The position numbers were made by a program, and so were the translations under genes. Under the pieces are notes generated by a model that worked only from the letters and a program-made list of their open reading frames with translations, had not been told where the DNA came from and searched no databases. Shown here one piece after another: positions 14,966 through 24,071 of a stretch of DNA of 64,000 nucleotides. The DNA lies in the NCBI GenBank assembly GCA_003248775.1, contig QFQX01000026.1, forward strand, positions 1 to 64,000. Reading direction: 5' to 3'. How positions within the stretch are numbered: position 1 is the first letter of the stretch; the number at the start of each line of letters is the position of its first letter. The stretch is from Shinella sp. Its GTDB lineage: Bacteria > Pseudomonadota > Alphaproteobacteria > Rhizobiales > Rhizobiaceae.

Positions 14966-17392
14966 TCAGGAACGCATACGCGAACCGTTTGCGTCAAATA
15001 AGGGCTGCGGCTGCAAACTGGCCGGCAATTCCTCGCCGAGAATCTCGATCGACCAGCCTTCGACCACATCGGCAACCTCTTTCGGAACGTAGCCGATCGC
15101 CACCGAAACGCCGCTCGGATGCGCAAAACCGCCCGATGTCACCCAGCCCTTCACCTCGCCATTGAGGAAGATCGGCTCGTCGCCGATAACGTCAGCATCC
15201 TTGGCCGAAACCACGAATGTCCTGAGTCGCAGGCTTCCGCCTTCTGCCTTTTCCTTTAAGGCCGGTTCCTTGCCGATGAAGTCCGCTTCCTTGCCAAGTG
15301 CCACGAAGCGAGACAGACCGGCTTCCAGCGGTCCGTAGAGCGGCCGGTATTCGCGCGACCAGCTGCCGAAGGACTTCTCCAGCCGAAGCGAATTGAGCGC
15401 GCGTGCGCCGAAGAGGCTGATGCCAAATTCGGCTCCTGCCTCCATGATCGCGTCGAAGAGATAGCGCTGGTATTCCGGCCGCATCCAGAGTTCGTAACCG
15501 AGATCGCCGGTATAGCTGACCCGCCCGACGATGGCCGGCGCCATGCCGATATCCATCTCGCGAATGTCCATGAACGGGAACGCGCTGTCCGAAATGTCGA
15601 GATGCGTCAGCTTCGCCAGCACGTCGCGCGCTTTGGGGCCGGCGATGGAAAGGCCGACAAGACCGAGACCGAGCGGACTGACCTCGACGGAACCGTCATC
15701 CGGCAGATGTTGCTCGAACCAGCGCATGTGATATTCCTCGGCAATGCCAGAGCCGATGACGAGGAACTCCTCCTCATCGAGATTGGCGACGGTGAAATCG
15801 CCTATCAACTTGCCCGCCTCGTTCAGCATCGGCGTCAGCGCCATGCGGCCCGTCGGCGGAATGCGTCCGGCAAGCAGGGTGTCGAGCCATTCGCGCGCGC
15901 CATCGCCCGAAACGGAATACTTGGCATAGCCCGACGTCTCCATCAGGCCAACGCTTGCGCGCACGGCCTTTGCCTCGGCGCCGACCGAAGCGAAGTCCGT
16001 CGAACGGCGCCATGAGAACTTATCTTCGACACCCTCCGGCGCGAACCACAGCGGCGTTTCCAGACCGTAGGACGCGCCGAAGACGGCACCGGCGGCCTTC
16101 AGCTTGTCATAGATCGGCGTGGTCAACAGCGGACGCGCCGCAGGCAACTCCTCGTTCGGGAAACGGATGGAGAAGCGGCGGGTATAGTTCTCGCGAACCT
16201 TGGCGTTGGTATAGGCGAGCGTCGCATAATCGCCGTAGCGGGACACGTCCATGGCGAAGACGTCGAAGCCCGGATCGCCGTTGATCATCCAGTTGGCGAG
16301 CGCAAGCCCCACGCCGCCCCCCTGACTGAAGCCGGCCATGACAGCACAGGCCGACCAGTAGTTGGTCATGCCGCGAACCGGGCCGACAAGCGGATTGCCG
16401 TCCGGCGAGAAGGTGAAGGGGCCGTTGATGATCTTCTTGATGCCCGCCCTGTTGAAGGCGGGGAAGTGGCGGAAGCCGACCTCAAGTTCGGGCGCGATGC
16501 GCTCCAGATCCTCGGCCAGCAATTCATGGCCGAAATCCCATGGGGTGGTAAGCGGCGACCACGGACGGCAGGCCTTTTCATAGGTCCCCATCAGCATGCC
16601 GTTACGCTCCTGACGGAGATAGATCTCGCCATCGAAGTCCACGCAGTGCTGGATTTCCTTGCCGCTCTTCTGGTTGTAGTCAATGACTTCCGGCATGTCC
16701 TCGGTGATGAGATACATGTGCTCCATGGCGAGCACCGGCAATTCCAGACCGACCATGCGGCCCACCTCGCGCGCCCACAGGCCACCGGCATTGACAATGT
16801 GTTCAGCGCGGATTTCGCCCTTGTCGGTCAGCACCCGCCAGGTGCCGTCCTCCAGCTGGACGAGGTCTTCGACGCGGGTGTGCAGATAGATTTCCGCGCC
16901 ATTCTTCTTCGCCGATTTCGCATAGGCGTGAGTGACACCGTAAGGGTCGACATGGCCCTCGTTCGGGTCATAGACGGCACCGACGAAATAGCTCGGATCG
17001 AGCAGCGGCATCATGTCCGCCGCTTCCTTCGCCGTCAAAAGCTCAGCGTCCATGCCAGCATACTTGCCCTTGGCGAGGACGGATTTCAGCCATTCGAAAC
17101 GCTGCTGGGTCGCGGCCAGCATCAGACCGGAGGTGAGATGAAGCCCGACATCCTGACCGGAATACTCCTCGATCTCCTTGTAGAGCTCGACAGTATATTT
17201 CTGCAACTTGGCGACGTTCGGATCGCCGTTGATGGTGTGGATGCCACCGGCGGCATGCCATGTGGAGCCCGATGTCAGCTCCGAGCGTTCGAGCAGGACG
17301 ACATCCGTCCAGCCGAATTTTGTCAGGTGATAGAGCACCGAACACCCGACGACACCACCGCCGATGACGACGACCCTGGCATGGCTCTTCAT
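14966..17392 (-). CDS. Dimethylglycine dehydrogenase-like FAD/folate oxidoreductase
   Basis: An 808-residue two-domain enzyme. The N-terminal DAO-type FAD domain (about 1-430) starts with VVVIGGGVVGCS; H46 in GSTWHAAGG corresponds to the histidine that binds FAD covalently in dimethylglycine and sarcosine dehydrogenases. The C-terminal half (about 430-800) is a GcvT-like aminomethyltransferase domain with YTGDLGYELW and NSLRLEKSFG, expected to pass the released methyl group to tetrahydrofolate. It would demethylate dimethylglycine (or sarcosine). soxBDAG nearby supports a betaine - dimethylglycine - sarcosine - glycine route. Dimethylglycine versus sarcosine cannot be settled from sequence. 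Confidence 0.85.
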   Translation of the reverse strand: MKSHARVVVIGGGVVGCSVLYHLTKFGWTDVVLLERSELTSGSTWHAAGGIHTINGDPNVAKLQKYTVELYKEIEEYSGQDVGLHLTSGLMLAATQQRFEWLKSVLAKGKYAGMDAELLTAKEAADMMPLLDPSYFVGAVYDPNEGHVDPYGVTHAYAKSAKKNGAEIYLHTRVEDLVQLEDGTWRVLTDKGEIRAEHIVNAGGLWAREVGRMVGLELPVLAMEHMYLITEDMPEVIDYNQKSGKEIQHCVDFDGEIYLRQERNGMLMGTYEKACRPWSPLTTPWDFGHELLAEDLERIAPELEVGFRHFPAFNRAGIKKIINGPFTFSPDGNPLVGPVRGMTNYWSACAVMAGFSQGGGVGLALANWMINGDPGFDVFAMDVSRYGDYATLAYTNAKVRENYTRRFSIRFPNEELPAARPLLTTPIYDKLKAAGAVFGASYGLETPLWFAPEGVEDKFSWRRSTDFASVGAEAKAVRASVGLMETSGYAKYSVSGDGAREWLDTLLAGRIPPTGRMALTPMLNEAGKLIGDFTVANLDEEEFLVIGSGIAEEYHMRWFEQHLPDDGSVEVSPLGLGLVGLSIAGPKARDVLAKLTHLDISDSAFPFMDIREMDIGMAPAIVGRVSYTGDLGYELWMRPEYQRYLFDAIMEAGAEFGISLFGARALNSLRLEKSFGSWSREYRPLYGPLEAGLSRFVALGKEADFIGKEPALKEKAEGGSLRLRTFVVSAKDADVIGDEPIFLNGEVKGWVTSGGFAHPSGVSVAIGYVPKEVADVVEGWSIEILGEELPASLQPQPLFDANGSRMRS

Positions 17393-17830
17393 GTAAAATC
17401 TCCGGTTTTGCGAAGGCCGCGAAGGGCCTGAAATTCCGCGTTGAAAGTCAAAAATCCGGAGCCAGCCTAGTGGCTATTTTTTTCGTCCAATAGTCCGTAC
17501 TGCGAAGCGAAATGTCGCTTCGGACATAATTTTTATCCCGTCCGCGCCACGCCTCTTCGACGAACACGCGGAGGTTAAGTCGGGACAACTTGCGCGAAAA
17601 GCACCAGTCGAAACCAGAAACGATAAAGCCTGCCGCAAGCTCATCTTGCGGCAGGCTTCAACCACTTTCTAAAGCGCGTCGCGATCTTTCAGATTCGCTC
17701 GTCGTGCTTCATTTCATTGTTTTTCCGCATGTCTTCATCGCAAAACCGCCGCACACTTTTGCGCGACATGCTGTAGAGCGTCGTAGCACCTTGCGACAGC
17801 GGCTCGTCCATGCCTCGGCCGGTAAGAGCC
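17393..17830. other. Intergenic region between sox operon end and DMGDH-like gene
   Basis: This 438-bp gap should hold the promoter of the dehydrogenase gene (right-to-left) and the sox terminator. One strong hairpin is listed separately. A 40-codon frame (17811-17689, minus) lies in it but has no good ribosome site and no recognised homologue. Nothing else is evident. Confidence 0.5.
17626..17658 (-). terminator. Strong hairpin downstream of soxG
   Basis: A perfect 14-bp stem, AAGCCTGCCGCAAG / CTTGCGGCAGGCTT, with loop ctcat, lies 172 bp past the soxG stop. On the minus strand it is followed by TATCGTTTCTGG. Probable terminator of soxBDAG. Confidence 0.65.
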
Positions 17831-18388
17831 TCAGCCAGCGGAAAGCCCTGACGACATGGCGAACTCGCGGCCCATTTCCATGAGTTCGTCGAATACATAA
17901 CCCGCATAGGAGCGCATGACGGCGACCTCGAATTCGTCCTCTCCCGTGCGGGCGACGTTTGCCGTCACATGGCAGCACAGCATGTTGGCGGCCTGCCCGA
18001 TCACGAAGACATCCGGATGCAGGTCTGCGGCAACGCATTTCGCCAGGATCTGACGGACCTTCGGCCCTGCGATGCGCATGACGACGCGACCGTCGCTCTG
18101 CTCGACGAAGGAGGCCCGCTCGGAGCCCAGCGCCGCAAGATCGCGGGCAAGCGCCTCGGCTCCGATGATTTCCGACACCACAAGCCATTCGGACGGAGAA
18201 ACGAAGCGGGCGGAAATCTCCTCCATGGCTTCGAGCGCGCCAGCGATATCGACCTCATGACCCGTTCGCGCCATGACGGAAAACACTGTCGGCCGCGTCA
18301 GAACCGTCAGATGATGCGGATTGGCATCCCCTTCGAAGCCCGCGATGTGGTCCTCGAGCGCATGCCGGTAGGCGAAATTCGTTGGCAT
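17831..18388 (-). CDS. soxG: Sarcosine oxidase gamma subunit
   Basis: A 185-residue protein of the heterotetrameric sarcosine oxidase gamma family, last gene of soxBDAG. It shows the family segment FVSPSEWLVVSE (about 65-75) and SYAGYVFDELMEMGREF near the C-terminus. The ATG at 18388 has GAGG 9 nt upstream and lies 11 bp after the soxA stop; an in-frame TTG that overlaps soxA is less likely. The gamma subunit packs against alpha and has no cofactor of its own in characterised enzymes. Confidence 0.88.
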   Translation of the reverse strand: MPTNFAYRHALEDHIAGFEGDANPHHLTVLTRPTVFSVMARTGHEVDIAGALEAMEEISARFVSPSEWLVVSEIIGAEALARDLAALGSERASFVEQSDGRVVMRIAGPKVRQILAKCVAADLHPDVFVIGQAANMLCCHVTANVARTGEDEFEVAVMRSYAGYVFDELMEMGREFAMSSGLSAG

Positions 18389-18399
18389 GGTGGCGATCC

Positions 18400-21357
18400 T
18401 CAAAGGTGGAGCTTCTTGTTGTCGGGGTCGACGAAGACCTGGCTGCAGACTTCCGCCAGCACTTCCGTGCCGCGAAGGCCATCCCAGACGACGATCTTTT
18501 CGCCGATACGCTCGCGGCCGGATTTCAGCATGGCGAGCGCGATGTAGTGGCCGAGCGACGGCGAGAAGCAGACCGAGGAGATATGGCCCTGATCGTTGAG
18601 CATGGAGGGTTTCGCACCTTCCTTCAGGAGATGCGCGCCCGCCTTGATTTCCTTGTCCGTCTCCACCGGCTTCAGGCCGACAAGTTGCGGCCGATCCGCG
18701 GCCGTCAGGCCGAAACGGCTCGACATGCGCTTGCCGATGAAATCCTGCTTCTGGGTCGAGAACATGCGGCCGAGGCCGACATCGTCAGGCGTCGTGCGTC
18801 CGTCGAGTTCGTTGTGCGTGACGTGACCCTTTTCGATACGCAGCACGTTCAGCGCCTCGACGCCGTAAGCGCAGATGCCATGCGGCTTGCCCGCTTCCAT
18901 GATCGCATCCGCGACCGCCTCGCCGAAACCGGCGGGCACGGCGATTTCATAGGCCAGTTCGCCGGAGAAGGAGATACGGAACAGCCGCGCCTTCAGCCCA
19001 CCCTTGAGCATGACCTCGCGGGCGGAAAGGAACGGGAACGCCTCGTTCGAAAGATCCTCGTCCACTACCTGCTCGAGGATCAGCCGCGTCTTCGGCCCGG
19101 CAAGCGACATCTGCGCCCACTGGTCGGAAGAAGAGACGAACCGCACATCAAGGTCCGGCCAAAAGGTCTGGGCGGCGAATTCCATGTGGGTCATGATCTC
19201 GCCGGCATAGGCCGTCGTGGTGGTCACGAAGAAATGGTCTTCGGAAAGGCGGCTGGTCGTGCCGTCGTCATAGACCATGCCGTCTTCCCTCAGCATCAGG
19301 CCATAACGGGCCTTTCCGACGGGAAGCTTGAGGAAGGCGTTGGAATAAAGCCGGTTCAGGAACTCGGCCGCATCCTTGCCGAAAACTTCGATCTTGCCGA
19401 GCGTCGATACATCGCAAAGGCCGGCATTGGTACGGATGTTCAGCACTTCGCGGTCGACGCTTTCGCGCCAGGACTTCTCGCCGTCCTTCGGGAACCACGA
19501 CGACCGGTACCACAGCCCCGTCTCGACGAAGACCGCACCGTTTTTCTTGGCCCAGCCATGCAACGGAGACTGACGCACGGGACGGGAATGTTCCGCCCGG
19601 CTGGCACCCGCCATCGCGCCGAAAGATACCGGCGTATAGAAGGGCCGGAACGTCGTGGTCCCGATCTCGGCCGGGGAGACACCGCGCATGCCGGCGATGA
19701 TGCCGGCCGCATTGACGTTGCCGAGCTTGCCCTGGTCGGTTGCCATGCCGCCGGTGGTGTAGCGCTTGGTGTGCTCGACATGGCCCATCGCCTCGCGCTG
19801 GGCAAGGCTCAGATCCTTGATGTGCACGTCGTTCTGGAAATCAATGAAGGCCTTCTGCTTGGCGCCGGCGACATACCAGAGCGGCGCGAAGGAAGCGTCG
19901 TATTCGCCCTCGACCTCGGGAGGCTCTACCGAACCGACCAGCCACCCCTGCGCGCCGATGATGGCATGGGCCTTGTCGGCACCGTCCTTCAGGCATTCCG
20001 ACAGGGAAGCGAGACCTGCGGCCGAGCCGGCGATTGCAAGGCCAGCCCCCACATCCGGTGCAAGGAAGGCCTGATGCGCATCAGACCAGACCGGCTTGGA
20101 GCCGCGCTGGCAGGCGAGATGAATGACCGGGCTGAAGCCGCCGGACATCGCCAGCGCATCGCAGGCGATCTCTTCCTGATGCCCGGAACGCTCGACGATC
20201 AGGCCGGAAATGCGTTTTCCACCCTTGGTCGCGACCACGGAACCGCCGCGAATGACGCGAACGCCGGTCGGCGCCTCATCGGAAGACGCTGCACGACCGT
20301 CGATGACGACCGAGACGCCGATACCCGCGGCAACCAGATCCTGCGCCGTGCGATAACCGGCACCACCATTGGTGAACACCGCCACTTCATGGCCGGGGGC
20401 CACGCCGTAGCGGTTGAGATAGGTACGGACGGCACCCGACGTCATCACACCCGGCTTGTCGTTGCCGCCAAACACCAGAGGACGCTCTTCCGCGCCCGTC
20501 GCAAGGATGGCGTTGCGGGCGACGATGCGCCAGAGCCGCTCGACCGGCAGTTCCGGCAGCGGCTGCGCCACATGCTTCTGCACCTTCTCGACCGCACCGA
20601 AAACATTGTCGTCATACCAGCCGAACACGGTGGTACGCGGCATCAGCGTGACGTTCGGCAGGCTCCTCAGCTCGTCCACGACACGCTGCGCATAATCGAC
20701 GGCAGAAACGCCACCGACCGACAGCTTTTCGGAGAGGAGAGAACCGCCGAGCCGGAAGCCTTCGTCGGCGAGAATGACACGCAGCCCTGCGCGACCGGCG
20801 GCAAGCGCCGCCGTCAGGCCGGTGGGACCGGAACCGATCACCAGCAGGTCGCAATGTGCCCAAGACTTTTCGTAGCGGTCCGGGTCCACCTCCATCACCA
20901 CCTTGCCGAGGCCTGCGGCCTTGCGGATCAGCGGCTCGTAGACCTTCTCCCAGAAGCTCTTCGGCCACATGAAGGTCTTGTAGTAGAAGCCCGCCCCGAG
21001 GAAGGGCGAAAGCAGGCTGTTGAACGAACCGATATCGTAATTCAGCGAGGGCCAGCGGTTCTGGCTCACCGCTTCCAGCCCATGATAAAGTTCGGCAACC
21101 GTTGCCCGCGTATTCGGCTCGGTGCGGCCACCCTTGCCGATCGTCACCAGCGCGTTCGGTTCGGCAGAACCGGCAGTCACGATGCCGCGCGGGCGGTGAT
21201 ATTTGAAGCTGCGGCCAACCAGCAGCTGGTCGTTGGCGATCAGGGCCGAGGCGAGCGTATCGCCTTCGAAGCCCTTGAATTCACGGCCATCGAACTGGAA
21301 GGAAATGGCACGGCTGCGGTTGATGATACCGCCACTCGACAGACGATAACCGGTCAT
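18400..21357 (-). CDS. soxA: Sarcosine oxidase alpha subunit
   Basis: A 985-residue subunit. The N-terminal part (about 15-110) is a 2Fe-2S-like ferredoxin-fold region without cysteines, then an NAD-binding module with GSGPTGLTAALAAGRAG (about 180) and a second dinucleotide region near TNGGAGYRTAQDL. The last about 380 residues are a GcvT-like folate-binding domain (FSGELAYEIAVPAG; LRIEKGHV). Together with beta, delta and gamma it oxidises sarcosine to glycine, giving H2O2 and methylene-tetrahydrofolate. Length and domain order match characterised alpha subunits. The start overlaps the soxD stop by 4 bp (ATGA). Confidence 0.93.
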   Translation of the reverse strand: MTGYRLSSGGIINRSRAISFQFDGREFKGFEGDTLASALIANDQLLVGRSFKYHRPRGIVTAGSAEPNALVTIGKGGRTEPNTRATVAELYHGLEAVSQNRWPSLNYDIGSFNSLLSPFLGAGFYYKTFMWPKSFWEKVYEPLIRKAAGLGKVVMEVDPDRYEKSWAHCDLLVIGSGPTGLTAALAAGRAGLRVILADEGFRLGGSLLSEKLSVGGVSAVDYAQRVVDELRSLPNVTLMPRTTVFGWYDDNVFGAVEKVQKHVAQPLPELPVERLWRIVARNAILATGAEERPLVFGGNDKPGVMTSGAVRTYLNRYGVAPGHEVAVFTNGGAGYRTAQDLVAAGIGVSVVIDGRAASSDEAPTGVRVIRGGSVVATKGGKRISGLIVERSGHQEEIACDALAMSGGFSPVIHLACQRGSKPVWSDAHQAFLAPDVGAGLAIAGSAAGLASLSECLKDGADKAHAIIGAQGWLVGSVEPPEVEGEYDASFAPLWYVAGAKQKAFIDFQNDVHIKDLSLAQREAMGHVEHTKRYTTGGMATDQGKLGNVNAAGIIAGMRGVSPAEIGTTTFRPFYTPVSFGAMAGASRAEHSRPVRQSPLHGWAKKNGAVFVETGLWYRSSWFPKDGEKSWRESVDREVLNIRTNAGLCDVSTLGKIEVFGKDAAEFLNRLYSNAFLKLPVGKARYGLMLREDGMVYDDGTTSRLSEDHFFVTTTTAYAGEIMTHMEFAAQTFWPDLDVRFVSSSDQWAQMSLAGPKTRLILEQVVDEDLSNEAFPFLSAREVMLKGGLKARLFRISFSGELAYEIAVPAGFGEAVADAIMEAGKPHGICAYGVEALNVLRIEKGHVTHNELDGRTTPDDVGLGRMFSTQKQDFIGKRMSSRFGLTAADRPQLVGLKPVETDKEIKAGAHLLKEGAKPSMLNDQGHISSVCFSPSLGHYIALAMLKSGRERIGEKIVVWDGLRGTEVLAEVCSQVFVDPDNKKLHL

Positions 21358-21635
21358 CGGCCAGCCTCCTTCGCCTTTTCGGCGGCATCGGTGACGGAAT
21401 ACACCTCATGGCTCATGGCATTGTCGCGCTCGACCACCAGCCAGCGCCGGCAACCGGAGGCATGATGCCAGTATTCCTGGATGCGTCCCTTGGGATTGTC
21501 GCGCACGAAGACGTAGGAATACCATTCTTCATCGGAAGCCGACGGCGCTGGACGCACTATCGAAGCATCACCACGAATGGAGAACTCTTCCTTCGGACGG
21601 ACCCCGCAATGCGGGCATTTGATAAGGCTGGCCAT
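21354..21635 (-). CDS. soxD: Sarcosine oxidase delta subunit
   Basis: A 93-residue zinc-binding subunit. The pattern KCPHCG at residues 6-11, a later histidine pair (YWHHASGC) and C81-region residues supply the three-Cys/one-His zinc site expected for SoxD. It lies 9 bp after soxB and overlaps soxA by 4 bp, so the operon is tightly coupled. Confidence 0.92.
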   Translation of the reverse strand: MASLIKCPHCGVRPKEEFSIRGDASIVRPAPSASDEEWYSYVFVRDNPKGRIQEYWHHASGCRRWLVVERDNAMSHEVYSVTDAAEKAKEAGR

Positions 21636-21644
21636 GGTCTTGTC

Positions 21645-22898
21645 TCAGTGGAGATTGGGTTGCGGGCCCTTGCCGCCCTCATCGATGGCGAAGCCACGAC
21701 GGAAACGGTCAAGGCGCAGCAGCCTTGATACGGGGTGCGGCTCGTTCTTCGCAATCAGATGCGCATAGCAGAAGCCCGATGCCGGCGTGGCCTTGAAGCC
21801 GCCATAGCACCAGCCGCAGTTGAGGTAGAGATTGTCGATCGGCGTTCGGTCGATGATCGGCGAGCCGTCCATGCTCATATCCATCACGCCGCCCCAGGTG
21901 CGCAGCACCCGGACACGCGACAGGCCGGGGATCAGGGACACCCCCTCCTCCATGGTATGCTCGACCGTCGCCAGATTGCCGCGCTGGGCGTAGGACGAGT
22001 AGTAGTCTATATCCGCCCCGAAGACGAGGCCGCCCTTGTCGGACTGCGATATATAGAAGTGCCCGGCACCGTAGGTGATGACGTTGTCGATCACCGGCTT
22101 GATGCCTTCCGACACGAAAGCCTGCAGCACATGCGTCTCGATCGGCAGATCCAGACCCGCCATGCGGCCGACGGTCGTGGTGTTGCCGGCAGCGGCAAGC
22201 GCCAGCTTGTTGCAGCCGATGAAACCCTTGGTCGTCTCGACCCCGAGAACCTTGCCGTTTTCGTCACGCCGGATACCGGTGACTTCACAATGCTGGATGA
22301 GATCCACACCGCGGCTGTCCGCGCCCCGCCCGTAGCCCCAGGCGACGGCATCGTGGCGGGCCGTACCCGCCCGCCGCTGCAGAAGACCGCCGAGGATGGG
22401 AAAGCGGGCGTGATCGAAGTTGAGATAGGGCATCATCTTGCGCACCTGCTCCCGGTCGAGCAGTTCCGCATCGACGCCATGGATGCGCATGGCGTTGCCG
22501 CGCCGCGCATAGGCGTCACGCTGCCCGTCCGAATGGAAGAGGTTGACGATGCCGCGCTGGCTCACCATGGCATTGTAATTGAAATCCTGCTCTAGGCCTT
22601 CCCAGAGCTGCATCGACAGTTCGTAGAAGGGCTCATTGCCCTCGAGCATGTAGTTCGATCGGATGATCGTCGTATTGCGGCCGATATTGCCTGAGCCGAG
22701 ATAACCCTTTTCAAGAACCGCGACGTTGGTGATGCCGTGTTCCTTGGCGAGATAATAGGCCGTCGCGAGGCCATGGCCGCCCCCACCGACGATGATGACG
22801 TCGTAATGCGGCTTGGGCGTGGGTTCACGCCACATGGGCGCCCAGTTCCGATTCCCGGAAAGAGCCTGTTTGAAAATCGAGAAAGCGGAATAACGCAT
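21645..22898 (-). CDS. soxB: Sarcosine oxidase beta subunit
   Basis: A 417-residue FAD subunit, first gene of soxBDAG. The Rossmann motif VIIVGGGGHGLATAYYL lies near residue 32, followed by EKGYLGSGNIGRNTTIIRSNY, typical of SoxB. The ATG at 22898 (MRYSAFSIFKQAL) is preferred because AGGA precedes it by 6 nt and this N-terminus is conserved in the family; an upstream in-frame start adds 12 unconserved residues. It carries out the amine oxidation step. Confidence 0.93.
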   Translation of the reverse strand: MRYSAFSIFKQALSGNRNWAPMWREPTPKPHYDVIIVGGGGHGLATAYYLAKEHGITNVAVLEKGYLGSGNIGRNTTIIRSNYMLEGNEPFYELSMQLWEGLEQDFNYNAMVSQRGIVNLFHSDGQRDAYARRGNAMRIHGVDAELLDREQVRKMMPYLNFDHARFPILGGLLQRRAGTARHDAVAWGYGRGADSRGVDLIQHCEVTGIRRDENGKVLGVETTKGFIGCNKLALAAAGNTTTVGRMAGLDLPIETHVLQAFVSEGIKPVIDNVITYGAGHFYISQSDKGGLVFGADIDYYSSYAQRGNLATVEHTMEEGVSLIPGLSRVRVLRTWGGVMDMSMDGSPIIDRTPIDNLYLNCGWCYGGFKATPASGFCYAHLIAKNEPHPVSRLLRLDRFRRGFAIDEGGKGPQPNLH

Positions 22899-23136
22899 CG
22901 GGCATCCTGTCGAGATTTCGATGCACATTCGCACACGTCAGCCAAAGAGCAAGCCAGAATAGGACGGGAAACAACAAGATTGAGACATGACTTATCTTCT
23001 TTCCGGCCCGCACGCATTCCGGCAGGAAAGACCGGATTCACCTTTCGGCGGAAAAGACTGAAGAACCATTGGAATCAGCGCCCGCCTGCCGCATAAGCAA
23101 CCCGACACGAGTTGAATACGGGGCCATTAGAGAGGC

Positions 23137-23913
23137 ATGCTGGCAATATTCGAGAAGGCGGCACTGGATGCCGGCCGCGCGATCATGGAAATCTGTCGCA
23201 CCGGGCCTGATGTCCGCCTGAAGCAGGACCAGTCGCCGGTGACCGAGGCTGACGAACGCGCCGAACGGATCATTCTCGCCGATCTCGCCGAAAGCCTGGG
23301 CGCCATCCCGGTCGTCGCCGAGGAATCCGCTGCCGCCGGCAGGATACCGGAAACATCGGGCAGCTTTTTGCTGGTCGATCCGCTGGATGGCACAAGGGAA
23401 TTCGTTGGAGGCCACTGCGATTTCACCGTCAACATCGCCCTCATCGAGGCCGGCCGACCGGTTGCAGGCTTCGTCTACGCTCCGGCTCTTGGCGTGGGCT
23501 ATGCGGGATCACCGGAAGGCGCATTCAAGCTGACGGTCGATGAAGAGTTCCGGGTCACTGAACGAAAGCCAATCACCTCTCGCACCACGCCCGCAAGCCC
23601 GAAAGCGCTGATCAGCCGCTCTCACAATAGCCCGGCCACAATGGAATATCTTGATGCAAACGGCATCGCAGCGCGCGGCGTGGTCGGCTCTTCGCTGAAA
23701 TTCTGCCTGCTGGCGGAAGGCAGCGCTGACCTTTATCCCCGCTTCGGTTGCACCATGGAATGGGACACGGCCGCAGGCGACGCAGTGCTCAGAGCCGCCG
23801 GCGGCGTGACGCTGACGCTCGACGGCCTGCCTCTGACCTACGGCAAGCGCGGCCGGCCGGGCCTTCGCGATTTTGCCAATCCCGACTTCATCGCCTGGGG
23901 AAAAAAGCCGTAA
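23137..23913 (+). CDS. cysQ: 3'(2'),5'-bisphosphate nucleotidase CysQ
   Basis: A 258-residue Mg-dependent phosphatase of the inositol monophosphatase superfamily. Metal-binding motifs are present in order: the Glu of AEES, DPLDGTREF, and WDTAAGDAV near the C-terminus. The DGTREF variant and overall length fit CysQ, which recycles PAP from sulfate assimilation, over inositol monophosphatase (DGTXNF). It is a single gene, divergent from soxBDAG. The ribosome site (GAGAGG) is unusually close to the ATG. Confidence 0.85.
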   Translation: MLAIFEKAALDAGRAIMEICRTGPDVRLKQDQSPVTEADERAERIILADLAESLGAIPVVAEESAAAGRIPETSGSFLLVDPLDGTREFVGGHCDFTVNIALIEAGRPVAGFVYAPALGVGYAGSPEGAFKLTVDEEFRVTERKPITSRTTPASPKALISRSHNSPATMEYLDANGIAARGVVGSSLKFCLLAEGSADLYPRFGCTMEWDTAAGDAVLRAAGGVTLTLDGLPLTYGKRGRPGLRDFANPDFIAWGKKP

Positions 23914-24071
23914 ACGTCGGAAAGAAACCTGAAAAAGCCAAGCCTTTTCAGCTTCGGGATACCGATTTCATCCCCCTCCACCGCGCCTGCTTCAGGATGG
24001 CTCCACGAACCTCGCATCGGCACCTCGCACAGGCGGGGAACCGATGAGCAGCAAAGCGGAGCTCCGAACGC

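Noticed and set aside
17689..17811. A 40-codon minus-strand frame after soxG (MDEPLSQGATTLYSMSRKS...)
   Set aside because: The ribosome site is too close to the ATG and no homologue is recognised; evidence was too thin to list as a gene.
18382..21465. A 1,027-codon plus-strand frame across soxA
   Set aside because: It is the antisense of soxA, a clear family member; its composition (Arg/Asp/His-rich) is typical of antisense frames in high-GC DNA.
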